Below, one piece after another: positions 11,452-22,899 of a DNA stretch of 64,000 bases (positions within the stretch are counted from its first letter, which is position 1; each line of letters opens with the position of its first letter). The notes below the pieces were generated by a model, which made no database searches, had not been told where the DNA came from, and worked only from the letters and a program-made list of their open reading frames with translations. Made by a program: the position numbers and the translations under genes. Source of the DNA: Copromyces sp. CBS 386.78 (taxonomy: Eukaryota; Ascomycota; Sordariomycetes; Sordariales; Sordariaceae); assembly GCA_030685235.1 (NCBI GenBank), contig MU839080.1, positions 744,001-808,000 on the forward strand, written 5' to 3'.

Positions 11452-14400
11452 GACCGGCGGATGCGGCGTCTGTGAGGGTTGCGCGGGATCGGGAAGCGGT
11501 TCAGGGCATCAGATCTGGCAGCAGCAGTACCGATGTACGACAACAACGGTCGAGAATTTGCTGGTCGGAAGGGAATGTGGCCCAGCTGAACTGTTGCAGC
11601 TTGACTGTGGATATAACGAGTGATGACTGCTTTGGCTTTGAGGCGTCTGCAAAGAAAGCAATGAGAAAAGGTAGGAAGATGTAGTATCGGGATGTTATGC
11701 GCCTCGTATCGACACAACCAGGGAAGGGACAGGATCTTATGCAAGCCAGCTGAACGGACAGCAGCAGGTAGATAACAGTCCTCCTTCTTCACTCGAAGAG
11801 AGAGAGAGGGACTCTTCTATAACATGCGTCCATGATTGCGCACTGCGACCTATTTTCACCTGTAAGAGGGGATCACAAGGCGAATATGGTACAAGACACA
11901 GGACAAGGCTTGCGACATGGACCCGGGGAATCGCAACGCTGGCTGGGAATTGGCTGACCCCCGCATCGGCTTTCCATCGACACACACACACAACGTCTTC
12001 TGTCCAGGATCTCAGGCGGTCCCTGATTGGTTCTTGGGAGGACCTTGTCGCTCTTCAGAACTTCGTATTATCATGAATAATGACTGCATGGCGGGCATGT
12101 GCAGCTGAATGGGTTTAAGGCGAGTGAGAAGTGCAGAGCTGCCTGCTGTGTAATCGACACGGGGTGGGTCAAGGTGGTAGTGGTGACTCTCTCCTTGTTG
12201 TGATCACATCGTTTTGTTTTTTTCCCTTTTATAGCGGTCGCAAGCGAGAGAACGACCCTGTTGATATTGTAGATAGTTCAACCACCATCACCACCCACCT
12301 CATCGTAACGCCAAGCTCAGCCGAGATGCCGAGCCGAACAACAACAAAGGAGCGCCCATTACGACGGCGGCTGTTGATTGGTCTCACCACCATTAACACT
12401 TGGACTGCCGATAAGAGGAATCTTTTTTGGATATTTTTTCCAGCCGCATTGGCATGGCCCGAAGCAGATGTCCTGATGTAACTCCAGATGTGTCCATACA
12501 GGGAGCGCCACACAACTACCGATGAAAGCTGCCATGACAGATAAGGGCCGAAGTGGTGGATGGGTGCCAATACCGAATAGGGCAGGTTTGGGTTCAATTA
12601 TTGACACCGGATCAAACGTTCCTTTCACTTTGACAGGGCAACAGCTGAAGTAAGGTAACGCAGGTGGACACTATCGACCGTTAGTAAGACTGAAATGCAT
12701 ACCGATAATGCCGTCAGCAGTGTGTGATATCTGTGATATGCACCGAGACTTCTCTCATCGTAGTCGTAGTCGTAGTTGGGCCTCTCTTTCTCTTCTCCTG
12801 TGTGGCGCCATCGTTGTAGGTAATCGGGCCGGGGGCTTGCTTGCACTGAAGGACGACACTCGGAAGAAGACGGGAGCGCGTGTTGTACAGCTGTGGGTAT
12901 GCAGTTCGGACTCGTTGTTGTGCTCCAATTCTAGACGGTCGGTTTGCTATTCCCGCAGTAACCACGCATGTTCGAGGCCGGGCCTTGAAGTCGGAGTTGA
13001 GAAGAGGGTGATCATGCAGAGCTGACAGCATTGTCTCTAAAGTTAGATGGCAGTATGCGTGTGTGTGTGACGGTGATGGGGAGTGACAATATAGGAGGCG
13101 AACGAGCGAAAGGAATGGTTGAGCCTTTTTCAAGTTGAGCAACACGAATGTGGAAGAAAGGGGGGCGTTTCAAATGGCGAGGTCTTGTGAGGAAGGTCGG
13201 AAACAAGACGATTATCGTCTCATCACCGCATATTCGGCGTGGTTTGAGGCTATGTTGTGATATTCATTTTTCGACCCGGATGGACGCCTTGTCAGCTTTG
13301 AAGATGCAGTTGCTTGGGGAAGAGGGGAACAACGGACCCGAGGTGCTGAAATATCTACGGTGGTGGGCGACAGTGTAGCATGGTGGTCCGTGCGCCTCTC
13401 TATCCTGGCCCCATAAACATCGGATTGCGGATCCCTTTTCTTCCCCACACCCAGACGACATCCGTGATCCGTCCCGTCTCTCGTAGGGCTGAGATTGAGA
13501 ACGACACTCCTCGACGGTTTACTCAGCATTGGTTATTCTACGCTGAATTTGCTTTTGACATACACAAGAGCCATTCCGTGACTAATATGTCCAACAAGAC
13601 GGTTTTCTCCCCAAGTTCACTCCCCGCTCCGGGACTCCGCGGCCTATTTTCCTTCCCAGTGTTCCATCGGGATTCAGGACCTCACGAGATCCACAACAGC
13701 CTCTCATGTTGCATCTGGGCTTTCTAGAAGGCTGTCACATGCGAGAAAGAGCTTCCGCCACCGGTACTTTTCTACCGCACATGGATATTGAGGCGCACTT
13801 GGTTAGTAAGTGGCTCTAGAGTGGCTTTAAAGTATTGGTACTACCTACTAGATTCGGGATGCCGATAAATGGGTTCTCTAATATCGAGCTTTTACAAAAG
13901 CCTCCTCGTCTTGTCATGTCACGTCTTCTTACCGAGACGGTGGTGATTCCGTGACATGTCCGTCCTACCTCCCACATCACAGTGACTGACTGACTGGGCT
14001 GGTTGAATCCAGGGGAAAAAAAGAAGGAAGAAACAAAGAAAAAAGAATGAAATGAAGGAACTAGGCCGAGCCAGGATTCGAATCGGGGACCTTACCGATA
14101 CGGGCGCATCACAAGCGTACATATCGTTAGTGGACAGCGCCTCCATAGCGAGCCACGGGCGCCCTCCCACTAACGCACCCTGCACCTTGCGATCCTCAAG
14201 AAGGACGGAACGTGTGCTCCAACACACCACTCGGACATTGTCCCTCCAAATATTAATAACCTAGCCATCTAGAGTTCCTTGTATACCTCTAGGTAGGTAG
14301 GTACTGCAAACATGCAAGTACCATGACCCTCAACACCAGGAACTACATCTCAGGGTCGATGTCACGGTCTCGGGAAAGATTGACGAGAATGCTAAATGGA

Positions 14401-14577
14401 CTTAAGTTGCCTTGGTGAACAACCTGTAGGTTTCGTTATCACATGAATCCCGTCGAGTCCGAAAAGACCATCCCGCGAATTCCCCATGGCAGGACCCCCC
14501 TTTAAGAAGAAGCAAGTTCCGCTACAAAAAACAAGACGAGAAAAGAAAAAAAGAAAAAGAAAAAAGGGCCAAAAGAA
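11452..14577. other. Intergenic region with one tRNA-like remnant
   Basis: No protein gene is recognisable; the open frames are short and overlapping. A minus-strand tRNA-like sequence is at about 14065-14165. It has a B-box-like GATTCGAATCC (plus 14073-14083, complement) and an A-box-like TGGCTCGCTATGG, but its T-stem and acceptor stem do not pair. It is followed on its 3' side by a T-rich run, as pol III terminators are. A 9-bp inverted repeat CGTTAGTGG/CCACTAACG lies inside it. A short AC repeat is at about 11981-11990. Confidence 0.4.
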
Positions 14578-14665
14578 TACCCCACCAGGGAGTTGAACCC
14601 TGCGCTGCGGAAACTTCATCGCAAAGAATGAGAATCCGCCATGTTAACCGATACACCAGTAGGGT
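14578..14665 (-). tRNA. tRNA-Glu (anticodon CTC) with a 16-nt intron
   Basis: Read on the minus strand, the 7-bp acceptor stem ACCCTAC/GTGGGGT pairs fully (one G-U), with A as discriminator. The D-arm is TGGTGTATCGGTTAACAT, close to the yeast tRNA-Glu D-arm. The anticodon stem GCGGA/TCCGC is perfect, and the T-arm CAGGG-TTCAACT-CCCTG is perfect with a 7-nt loop. The anticodon loop reads TT-CTC-A, then 16 extra nt, then T, which places a tRNA intron at the canonical position 37/38. The mature length is 72 nt before CCA. The sequence just past the 3' end holds a run of six T, a pol III terminator. Confidence 0.85.
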
Positions 14666-15398
14666 TATTTTTTATCTCTCTTCGTTTAAAAACAGTCCCC
14701 CGAGGATTGCTTATGAAGGGGATGTTGCGTTTGTGGCTGAGAAGGTACGGCTGGGAAGGTACGTGGCAGGCAGGCAGGCATGTGGCTGTTTGAGGTGGAG
14801 ATGCTGAAAGGAAAGGAATGAAACAGTTGTCGGTAGGTGGCCAGCAAGGTGCGCAAACAACTTCTACCCTCAGGCAGCAGTAAGAGGGAGTGGGAATGTT
14901 GTGGAGATGTGGGCTCCCGTGTAGGATGGGGACAACGTGGAGGATCATCAGCAAACAGAAACACAGCGTTGGGGCTTGTAACATCACTCTCAGTCTCTCT
15001 TCGCTCGGACTCGCGATGTTACGAGTTCGTATTGGCACTAGATTAGAATTAACGGGACATCTCACAATTCTGGCTTGGTTAAGGACCGAGTATGAAATAA
15101 CATCATCGTTCATGAAGACTATTACAGCTAGGAGAGAAGACAGGTAGAGGTAGGAAAAGGATCATCAAATTCGTCAAAGGAATTATTGGTACAAAAACCA
15201 GAGCAAAGTCCACCAGAACAGGGAGTTTTAGGTATATAATTCAGGAGACAAGGAAAGAAAAACATTCATCAATCATTCATTCTCATTGCCCACCCATCCG
15301 TCAATCCATCCATCCGGACGCCCCTAAAAGGGCATCAAAGGTATCAACCATCCAAATCCAGTTCACCACTCCACAAAAAGAAGAAGAAGAAGAAGAAG

Positions 15399-15433
<35 letters not shown>

Positions 15434-15440
15434 CAGTCCC
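14666..15440. other. Intergenic region and 3' flank of eis1 with AAG and poly(A) tracts
   Basis: Nothing gene-like is seen. An AAG microsatellite (about 15378-15398) runs into a 33-nt A homopolymer (15399-15431) only 10 bp beyond the eis1 stop codon. On the eis1 transcript this would be a long U/UUC tract at the start of the 3' UTR. CATC/CATT-rich iterations lie at 15265-15320. Confidence 0.5.
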
Positions 15441-18400
15441 TTACATATCCTCCTTATTAAAGTTCTCCGAAAACCTACTCTCCCTAAACGGACTAATCCT
15501 CCCACACCCACTGATCGACTGACTCCCCACACTCAACCCGCCCGAACTCACCGGCCTCTCACCAGACCCCAAACTCCTCCCACTCATACTCCCGGCCGCC
15601 CCCAGCCCAGTACCAGAACCATTTCCGGTACTAGAACTAGCTCTAGGGTCAGAAGCCATCAAGAACTGCGTGTGCTTTTCCTCGCTGTTAACAGCGGGAG
15701 TAGGTTGCGTGATGGCCACTTTCATCCCGTTCATCATCGAAGGGAACCCGGCAGATGGTGGTGTAAGCGGGCCGTCGCTGGAGAAGGTACTTCTTGCTTC
15801 TAGGAACTCATCATCATTCTCGTTGTTGAGGTCTTGGTATTGAGCGGGGAGAGGTGAAGCGCTGTTATCGCTTACGCTGCTGTAGACGCTATCGCTTAGA
15901 TTTGAGCTACTCAGACTGCTGACGGAGTTGGTTTCGCCTGCTTCGCCTTCGGCTGGGTTGGCGGTGATGGTTGTGGTAACGTAGGGGAGGATGAGCTGTG
16001 GCTGTGGCTGTTGGGTCTGAAATGATAGAGAGGGAGGATGGTCGCGGGCTGTGGGTTCGGTGGTAGTAGTAGTGGTGGTAGTGGTGACTGAAGCCACGGC
16101 GTCGAAGCCGCCGATGGTGCTGATGGGGCGAGAGGAAGGCTTCAAGGCGGCGGTTCCTAGGGAGGAGTTACCAGTGACGGTGGCAAGGCCACTGCTCTCA
16201 CCGGGTTCGTCTTGCGCCGCTGCTGGGAGGTTAATAGCTGGCGTCATTGTCGTCGACCCCTGGATGGTAGTGGGCGCTGAGAGCCCGGCGAGAGCGACTT
16301 CGCGGATACTTCCCGGTCCGCTGTGGTCATCTCCGACGATGGAGGGGACACTTGCGTTAGTATCCCCAAGCTTCCGAGTGAGGGCTACGCCCCCGATGAA
16401 GCCCCTGTCCATGTCCGGGCTAGCAGCGTCGGCGGCTCCCTCCCCCGTTGTATCGATTCTCGACGAAGCGACATATGCGCCGGATGCCGCTCTGGGACGG
16501 GAGAAGCGGTTCTTTAGCCAGGCCCTCACTTTACTAGTTGGGGAGGCTGCCGATTGGGGTTCCAAAATGGGACTCCCTCCCCCGTCTGGTGTTGTTGAGC
16601 CCCTCTGAGGAGGCGATACGCGTCTTTGGAACGGCATGGTCAACCTGGTCAGTCCCGAACTGTCTGTCCTATGTGCAACCATGTTCAGTGGAGGGGCCGT
16701 TGGCTTTTCGTCCGGCGAGCTTTGGTCAAAGTCAGCAGCCACGGCGAGTCCCTTCCCCTTGTCGACCTGCTTTTCCTCCTTGGCCTCCTTAGCCAGTCGC
16801 TTCTGCTCAGCCTTAGCCGCCTTCTCTTCCTCCTTTCGCTGCCTTTCTTCCCTCTTGACTTCCGCCGCCAGCGCCTTCTCCTTATCCTTTTGCTGATCTG
16901 TTAAGAATTTGTATTAGCCTCATACTCCTGATATCACCAGGGAACGCAGAAACATACCTTTCAACTGCTTATGCAACATCTGCACCTCCCTCTCCCTCAT
17001 CTTATTCTTCTCCGTCTCCTCCCTTTTCCTCTCCTCCTCCATTTTCAGCGCGGCCCTCCTCTCCCTCTCCCTCTCCGCATGATCATTCATCTCATCCAGC
17101 AACGGCTGCACCCTCTTCGCCGCGATAACCTCCACCTCGGCCCTGTCTACCATCTTGCCTCCGCCTATGTCCGTTTGGTCCGCATCCATCGGCCTCCGGC
17201 TATTGCTCGCATCAAACCTCGCCTGCGCCGCCGCGTGTGACTTCACTTCCCAATGGCTCTTGCTCGTGTGCGGAATCATCACCCCCTTTTCGGCATACAG
17301 CTTCTCGTCCATCCCCTGCAACCGCGCCTTGACGTTGCGCTGGGCGGCTTGCAGAAGCGCTTCGCGGTCGCGCGCCCGCTTCTGCTCGTCGACTTCGGCG
17401 ATCTTGGTGTTGAAGAGGGACATTTGCTTGCGGATGTGCTGGGAGCGCTGACGATCATTAACAACGATGTCGCCGTCACTAGAGGACCGACGTCTGGTGA
17501 GTTTGTTACGGATAGTACCGAATGCGCCTGCGTTGTTGACCTGGGTGGAGGAGGGGGGGACGCCCGTGTAGTACTCCTGCATCTCGCGGTTCTTTTGGTG
17601 TTCGTCGTGCAGCTTGGCGAGACGTTCCTGTGCGAGACGGTAGGCGGCGTCTTGGAGGCTGTTGTAGACTGCTGGAGTGCGTTCCACATCGTCGTTGTTG
17701 GCTGTTGGGTCGCCGGTGCCGTGGCGCTCAAACGAGGACCTGCGTCCTTGGACCTGCTTGGACTGGTCAATCATCTTTTGCTGCTGGGTGTACATGCGCT
17801 TGGCCATGGCCAAAGCGGAAGCTTGGAGAACGTCTTGCCGGCTCTTCTCGTCGACTTCGGGCTTGACAGGGGGTCGGGACGTGAACATCTGTCTGCTCAT
17901 GGTCGTGTAGGGTACGGCACCGGCTTCGTCGGTCGAACGGATACTGTGCGGGCGCATCGACTTGGTCGCGGCGCTGAGGGCATTGGAGGCTGCGTTTTCT
18001 TTATCGGGATACGCGGTGTTGTCGGTTGTGGGCTGGGGTTGCGACCTCGATCGCGGGCGTCGCCCGGCCACGGCATCCCTTGCTGCGCGCAGTGATGCTT
18101 GTCGTGTCAAGGCGGAACCTTGTGTTTCTTGAACAGTTGGGGTAGAGGAGGTAGTAGGTGATTTGTGTCCCTTGAAGGCCAAATTCGCTGCCGAGTTGCC
18201 CCATGTTGAGGTATCCAAGGCAGGCTTAGGCTGTTGATGTTGGGCTTGTTGCTGTTGCTTCTGTTGGAATATCTGCTTTTGCTGTCTTTGAGCTGCACGT
18301 AACGCTGAGATGGCTGCTTGTGACCCTGCCGCATTGCTCTTGGGTTGCGAGACCTCCAACCCGGTACTTGTTGGTGACGCCATCTTTTGGCCGTTAGCCA

Positions 18401-18842
18401 GCACCGCAGCGGTATTGGCGTGCGAAGCGTGTGTCTTTGATAACTCGGCCTTGGGATGTTCAACTACTTTGGTGTTGTTCCATCCCAGAGTCGCAGCTGA
18501 AGACGCGGGAGCTGTTGATATCTCTGGTTTTGGGTATTCGACCGATGTCCTGTTAGCCCATCCCACGGATGCGGCGGCACTGGCAGCTGCGTCGTTGTTT
18601 TTGAGACCGGAAGATGGGTAGCTGGGTAGGTCTTTGGCGTCTGCGTATCGTAACCTTCCAGTGTTGTCTTTACAATACGATCAGTAAGGTACCCCAGCGG
18701 TGATGGTTTGAGATTCAGGTCGTAGCAGATACTATGTTGAAGACGAGGTGTCCGGGTGTTGTGCCCAACTGACATGCAGCACCTGAGACTTACTTGGAGG
18801 AGGGACGAGCGCTGTTTGCGTAAGCGCAGTAGTTGAGGCCAT
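15441..18842 (-). CDS. eis1: Eisosome protein 1 (Eis1) homologue, 1071 aa, three exons
   Basis: Exons (minus strand): 18842-18794, 18667-16958, 16897-15441, with GTAAGT/AAG and GTATGT/CAG intron ends; the joined frame is 1072 codons with stop. The N-terminus has the Eis1-type pattern RLRYADAKDLPSYPS, then AAASAAASVGWANRT and a second copy-like AASSAATLGWNNTKVVEHP. This Ala/Ser plus GW repeat is typical of the fungal eisosome protein 1 family, which takes part in organising plasma-membrane eisosomes with Pil1/Lsp1. Residues about 500-650 are a highly charged E/K/R coiled coil spanning intron 2. The last 400 residues are Ser/Thr-rich and likely disordered, ending in a conserved-looking SPFRESRFSENF. 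The short first exon encodes only 16 residues; its start fits because the ATG is followed directly by a good donor. The function is known from yeast, where the sequence is much shorter. Confidence 0.82.
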
Positions 18843-19569
18843 GGCTTATGTATGGTTATTAAAACCAAAGTCAAAGTAGGTATCGGATGTCGGGAACTGT
18901 GGAGTACCCGGTCGGACGATGGTCCACTGACGATTGAGGCTGTGAAGTCTTGGAATCCTAAGGTGATGTTTGATCTTCTGGATTCTACTTGACGATTGGT
19001 TTTGTACGATGAAGTGTTGCGTGTTAGAGTAAGCTTACTCTGTAGGATTTCGGTATAGTAACTTGGTTAAACAATGACGTCGATATAGGCCCTTTGTCGG
19101 AATAAGCAAACGGTTACGCCGAGAGGCCGGGTGGAGGATCGGGCATGCGGCGTTGAATTGGATGTTTTGGTTTTCCGGGGAGATGGGATGACACAGACAG
19201 GAGGGAAAGTCAAGAATTAAAACGAACGGAGAGGAAAAAACCAAAACAGGAACAGAACACAAAGGGTAAGCACCAATACTTCTACTTCTGTCTCTCCTCT
19301 TTTTCTTCCCCCTAAAAACGATGATGTCTTGATGCCAATCGTGTTCCTCACTCGTTACATTCTTGGCCCTCTGTTGGCGACAAAGAGGGCGACGATTCCT
19401 TTTCCTGCCTCATCCACGTCGTCATGCGCCTAGACAGGCAATCGCTTCCTTCGGCCATCGACGTCATGGCTCACCAGTTTCAGTCTTTCAGAACGATGGG
19501 TTATCTCAGCGCTCAGACCACCTTGAGCTCCCGGGCCCACTGTTTCTGTTTCCGTTACCGCACATTTAA
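18843..19569. other. Promoter region of eis1 and left border of the AT-rich block
   Basis: This stretch holds the upstream region of eis1 and normal-GC intergenic DNA. Composition changes sharply near 19565-19600, where the AT-rich block begins. No gene is recognised. Confidence 0.45.
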
Positions 19570-19699
19570 TATTTTATCGATAAATTGATTTGAAATTCCT
19601 TTCTAGGCAATATTTTGGCCCTCCGCTCAAGGAGGTCTAAGTACACAACCAAATCCCAATCGTATAAACGTTAACCATCCCACCAAAATATTAGCATCA

Positions 19700-20168
19700 A
19701 TACCATAACTTCATCACAATATATCGCATCACAATAATTTTAGTAGATTTGTAATCGCGCAAATAAGATCTATCTAACGGTACCCTTTTCGTACTCAAAA
19801 ATATGGAGGATAATTCCTAAAACGATGAGGCGCAATCTATCCGCAGTCTACCCGCGCATCCATTTCTCTAGCATCATTAGAATCGTTTACAATAATAACA
19901 ATAAGGATAAACTCCTACCTCCCATCCCGGCCATCATCATACCTCTTCAACAATAACCTCAAGCTTAACGTCTAATCCTTTTACCGATGCCGAACTTCCG
20001 GATCATATATAAGAAGCATTCGCAAATAAATTAAATCATTTATATTAAATAGAGTAATTAGAGCAGGCCGAAGATATCGAACCCGCTACTGCCGAAGAGG
20101 AACCGGTAGAAGACCACGAAATTATTATGGAAACTCTCGAACTCTAGGCACGTCTCCGTTAATAGTAT
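19700..20168 (+). pseudogene. Possible 5' remnant of the DUF6589-like gene, left of the retrotransposon
   Basis: The plus frame here gives hydrophilic, protein-like sequence such as FTDAELPDHI, then LEQAEDIEPATAEEEPVEDH and METLEL, broken by RIP-type stops. It abuts the left target-site duplication, and the plus-strand DUF6589-like remnant resumes right after the other duplication at 33312. I infer that both were one gene before the insertion. I cannot identify this N-terminal part on its own. Confidence 0.35.
20165..20168. repeat. Target-site duplication GTAT, left
   Basis: GTAT precedes the left LTR and also follows the right LTR at 33312-33315. With the shared A it could be a 5-bp AGTAT duplication. 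It marks the insertion site of the retroelement. Confidence 0.6.
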
Positions 20169-20636
20169 TGAAATGGAGCAAAACCACACCAACAAAGGAA
20201 CGGGGCCACACCACACAAACTTACATAGCGAAGAGCAGATCTAAAGCTGATAATCTTATCCGTAGAACTAAATAGAGTTATCAAATCACAACCATAAAAC
20301 TACCAAAAGGAAAGATAGAAGGTAAAGCAGAACTTTACTTCTATACTTTTTTTAAAATAACGAAGTGTAAATCTAGCGGTCGGTATTAAAGAAAATAGAA
20401 GGCACTTTACGAATATAATTAAAAATTTCAAAAGGGAATATTACAAAATTTTTAAAAATACTAATATTCAATTTTATTATTCTCTACTTACTTAATTATC
20501 TACGGTTTAAAAAGGGATACTATCTTTCTTATACTTTTCTATCTTCAACCTTATTCAACCCTAAAGCAGATCCGCTCCTTAATATCCTAACTCTACAAGT
20601 ATTTTAACATCTATTCTAATAAAACGCCCTAACTTA
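20169..20636 (-). repeat. Left LTR (3' LTR in element orientation), 468 bp
   Basis: A direct repeat of 32844-33311, the same 468-bp length with many transition differences. In element (minus) orientation it begins TAAGTTAGGGCG (from TGAGTTGGGGCG) and ends GCTCCATTTCA, i.e. TG...CA ends after undoing RIP-type changes. A purine-rich stretch, GAAGGGAAGATT on the minus strand (20637-20648), directly abuts it as expected for the polypurine tract. This fixes the element on the minus strand. Confidence 0.85.
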
Positions 20637-20699
20637 AATCTTCCCTTCAGAAATAGTAAAAATATACCGAACTACTTCCGTATTACAAATTCAAATATT

Positions 20700-22000
20700 T
20701 AATAAAGGAAAAGAAAGACGAAAGATATAAAATAAGGGCGCCGATCTATACTACGCGAAAAAGTTAAAGGATATAAGCAATTAATCTACTAAATACTATA
20801 ATCTATCCGCTACTTTCACTTCCGTACTTCCTTTATACGCTTTATATATTACTTCGCTATATATTCCTTTACTTTTTTCTCCTTCTTAATAATTACTTTT
20901 TTATCCGCTTCCTTCTTTATTATTTCTTTAATCTTTAAACGAATTCGATCTAAAATACCTTAAACCCTAATTATATTAAATTCAATTAAGAAAAGTAATC
21001 GCTATTTAATTTATAGCCCATACGTCGGCGCATACCTCTCTTCTATCGTTACTATTAGGCGGTCTTTCGTAAAGCCGAAAACGGGCAAGAATAATTTAAC
21101 TTTACACTTAATTAATAATACGAAATAATTAATTAAAAACCGGTCTTCGTTTATTAATATACAAATTTACTCTTCATTTTTCTCTTTCTTTAACCTCTTT
21201 TTCGACTTTAATTTCTTAGGAATATTTAGTAGAATAACTTCGGCGGTAGTCGTTTACATTTCTAACGTTCGAAGGGTATTAAAATAGTCAATATATTTTT
21301 TATTAGAGAAATCCTTTTCAAGGCTATCTTCTTTCTCCTTTAATATAAAGGAAACCCTAATAATAGGAGCAAATCCCCAATTTAAGAGGTCGTATAAAGT
21401 AGCTTCGTCCTTCTAATTATTAATAATAAGAATCGTTTTTTTAATTTTAATATTTAGTCTAATATAAATTAATATCCTTAATCTTTTATTAAAAATAATT
21501 TTACGCGTTTTTCTAATCGACGTAAATAGGCTATAATATAAATCCGTATATTCCTTCTTTTTTATTAACTTCTCTATAGAATTCTCCTACTTTATTTTTA
21601 TATAATCGTAAGCCGCCTTTATCTATTACCGAACTATAATAAGCTCTAACTACTCAAAATTATTAAACTATATCTATAATCGCTAATATTTTCTATCTTC
21701 CTAAAGGATTAATAATACGTAAGGAAGATTTTACTAATTAAATACTAATCTACTCGTCTAATTTTTAAAAAAAATATCCTAACTATTTCTAAAACCTAAA
21801 ATCCGTAAATCTATATTATTTTTTACTTTAAAAAAGCTATATCTAATTATATTATTTCTACGCGTATTCTCCTCAAATTTATATTAAAATATCTATAATT
21901 TATATAAGCGAAATCTATATATATAAAACGGATCCGTCGGACCCTTTCCTTAAAATAGCTAAAATTATAGTAATATTATACGTATTCTAACTAATTAAAA
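20700..22000 (-). pseudogene. Decayed unidentified reading frame, minus strand, near the 3' LTR
   Basis: The minus strand gives Lys/Glu-rich, protein-like stretches with few stops: LDRIRLKIKEIIKKEADKK at about 20870-20945, and EDSLEKDFSNKKYIDYFNT followed by LRTLEM at about 21240-21330. The composition and the stop pattern suggest a former gene, but I recognise no family. It lies downstream of integrase inside the retroelement. Confidence 0.3.
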
Positions 22001-22899
22001 ATAATTAGCGAAAAATAATTATTATAATAAATAAATAAATACTACTATTATATTATTAATAAAAAAGCTTCAACGCTTTTACCTATTACTATAAACTTTT
22101 AATTTATTCTTATTAATATTTCGGTATTTAGGGGGGTATAAATTTAATTACCGAACTTTCTTAATATTTACGCTAATACTATATAGACCGAAATACTATT
22201 AAACTACTACTTAATATTAATATAATACTACAAATTTATTATACCGAATATATAGGCGTACTAAATTATATAATTAGGCTAATTTAATATTATTGGCCAA
22301 TCGTTAGGCGGGAACAAATCTACTCCGAAAATAAAATTATATGTAGCGATATCTATTTTATAAAATAATATTTCGAAAAGTAATATATTTTTTTTATCTA
22401 ACGCTCTATCTAACTTATATTTTAGGAACCGTTAATTTATAATTAGTAATAGATTTCTAAACTCCTCTAAACGAAGAAGATAAATTTCGCCTTTACTAAT
22501 ATTAATATCGCTCTAAATTTTAACCTTTTTCATTTATCGCCTTCTATTATATTTAGTATTTAATCCCTAATCTTCTAATTTAGTACTTTTATAAATATTT
22601 TCCGTCGCCTATATTTTTATGCTTATAATATTATACTATAATATTTATTTAATATTTAAAAAAAAGGTTCTAATCCGTTCGTAATTATTTTCTAAAAGGA
22701 AAAGGGTTGTAGCTTACTTCCGTAATAGCGTACGCTTATTATTTATATTCTTCGAAAAAAAAAAAAAACTTTTCTAATATTCGAAAAATATAAATACATT
22801 ATACTTTAATAGTATAATATTATCCTATAATTGTCGTCGGTCCTCTAAATACCCTTTTAATATAAATCCGCCTACTAAATACCTTATATTCCAATTATT

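Noticed and set aside
17253..18095. Plus-strand open frame of 280 codons opposite eis1
   Set aside because: It is antisense to a well-supported coiled-coil coding exon; the Leu/Val-rich product is a shadow of charged codons.
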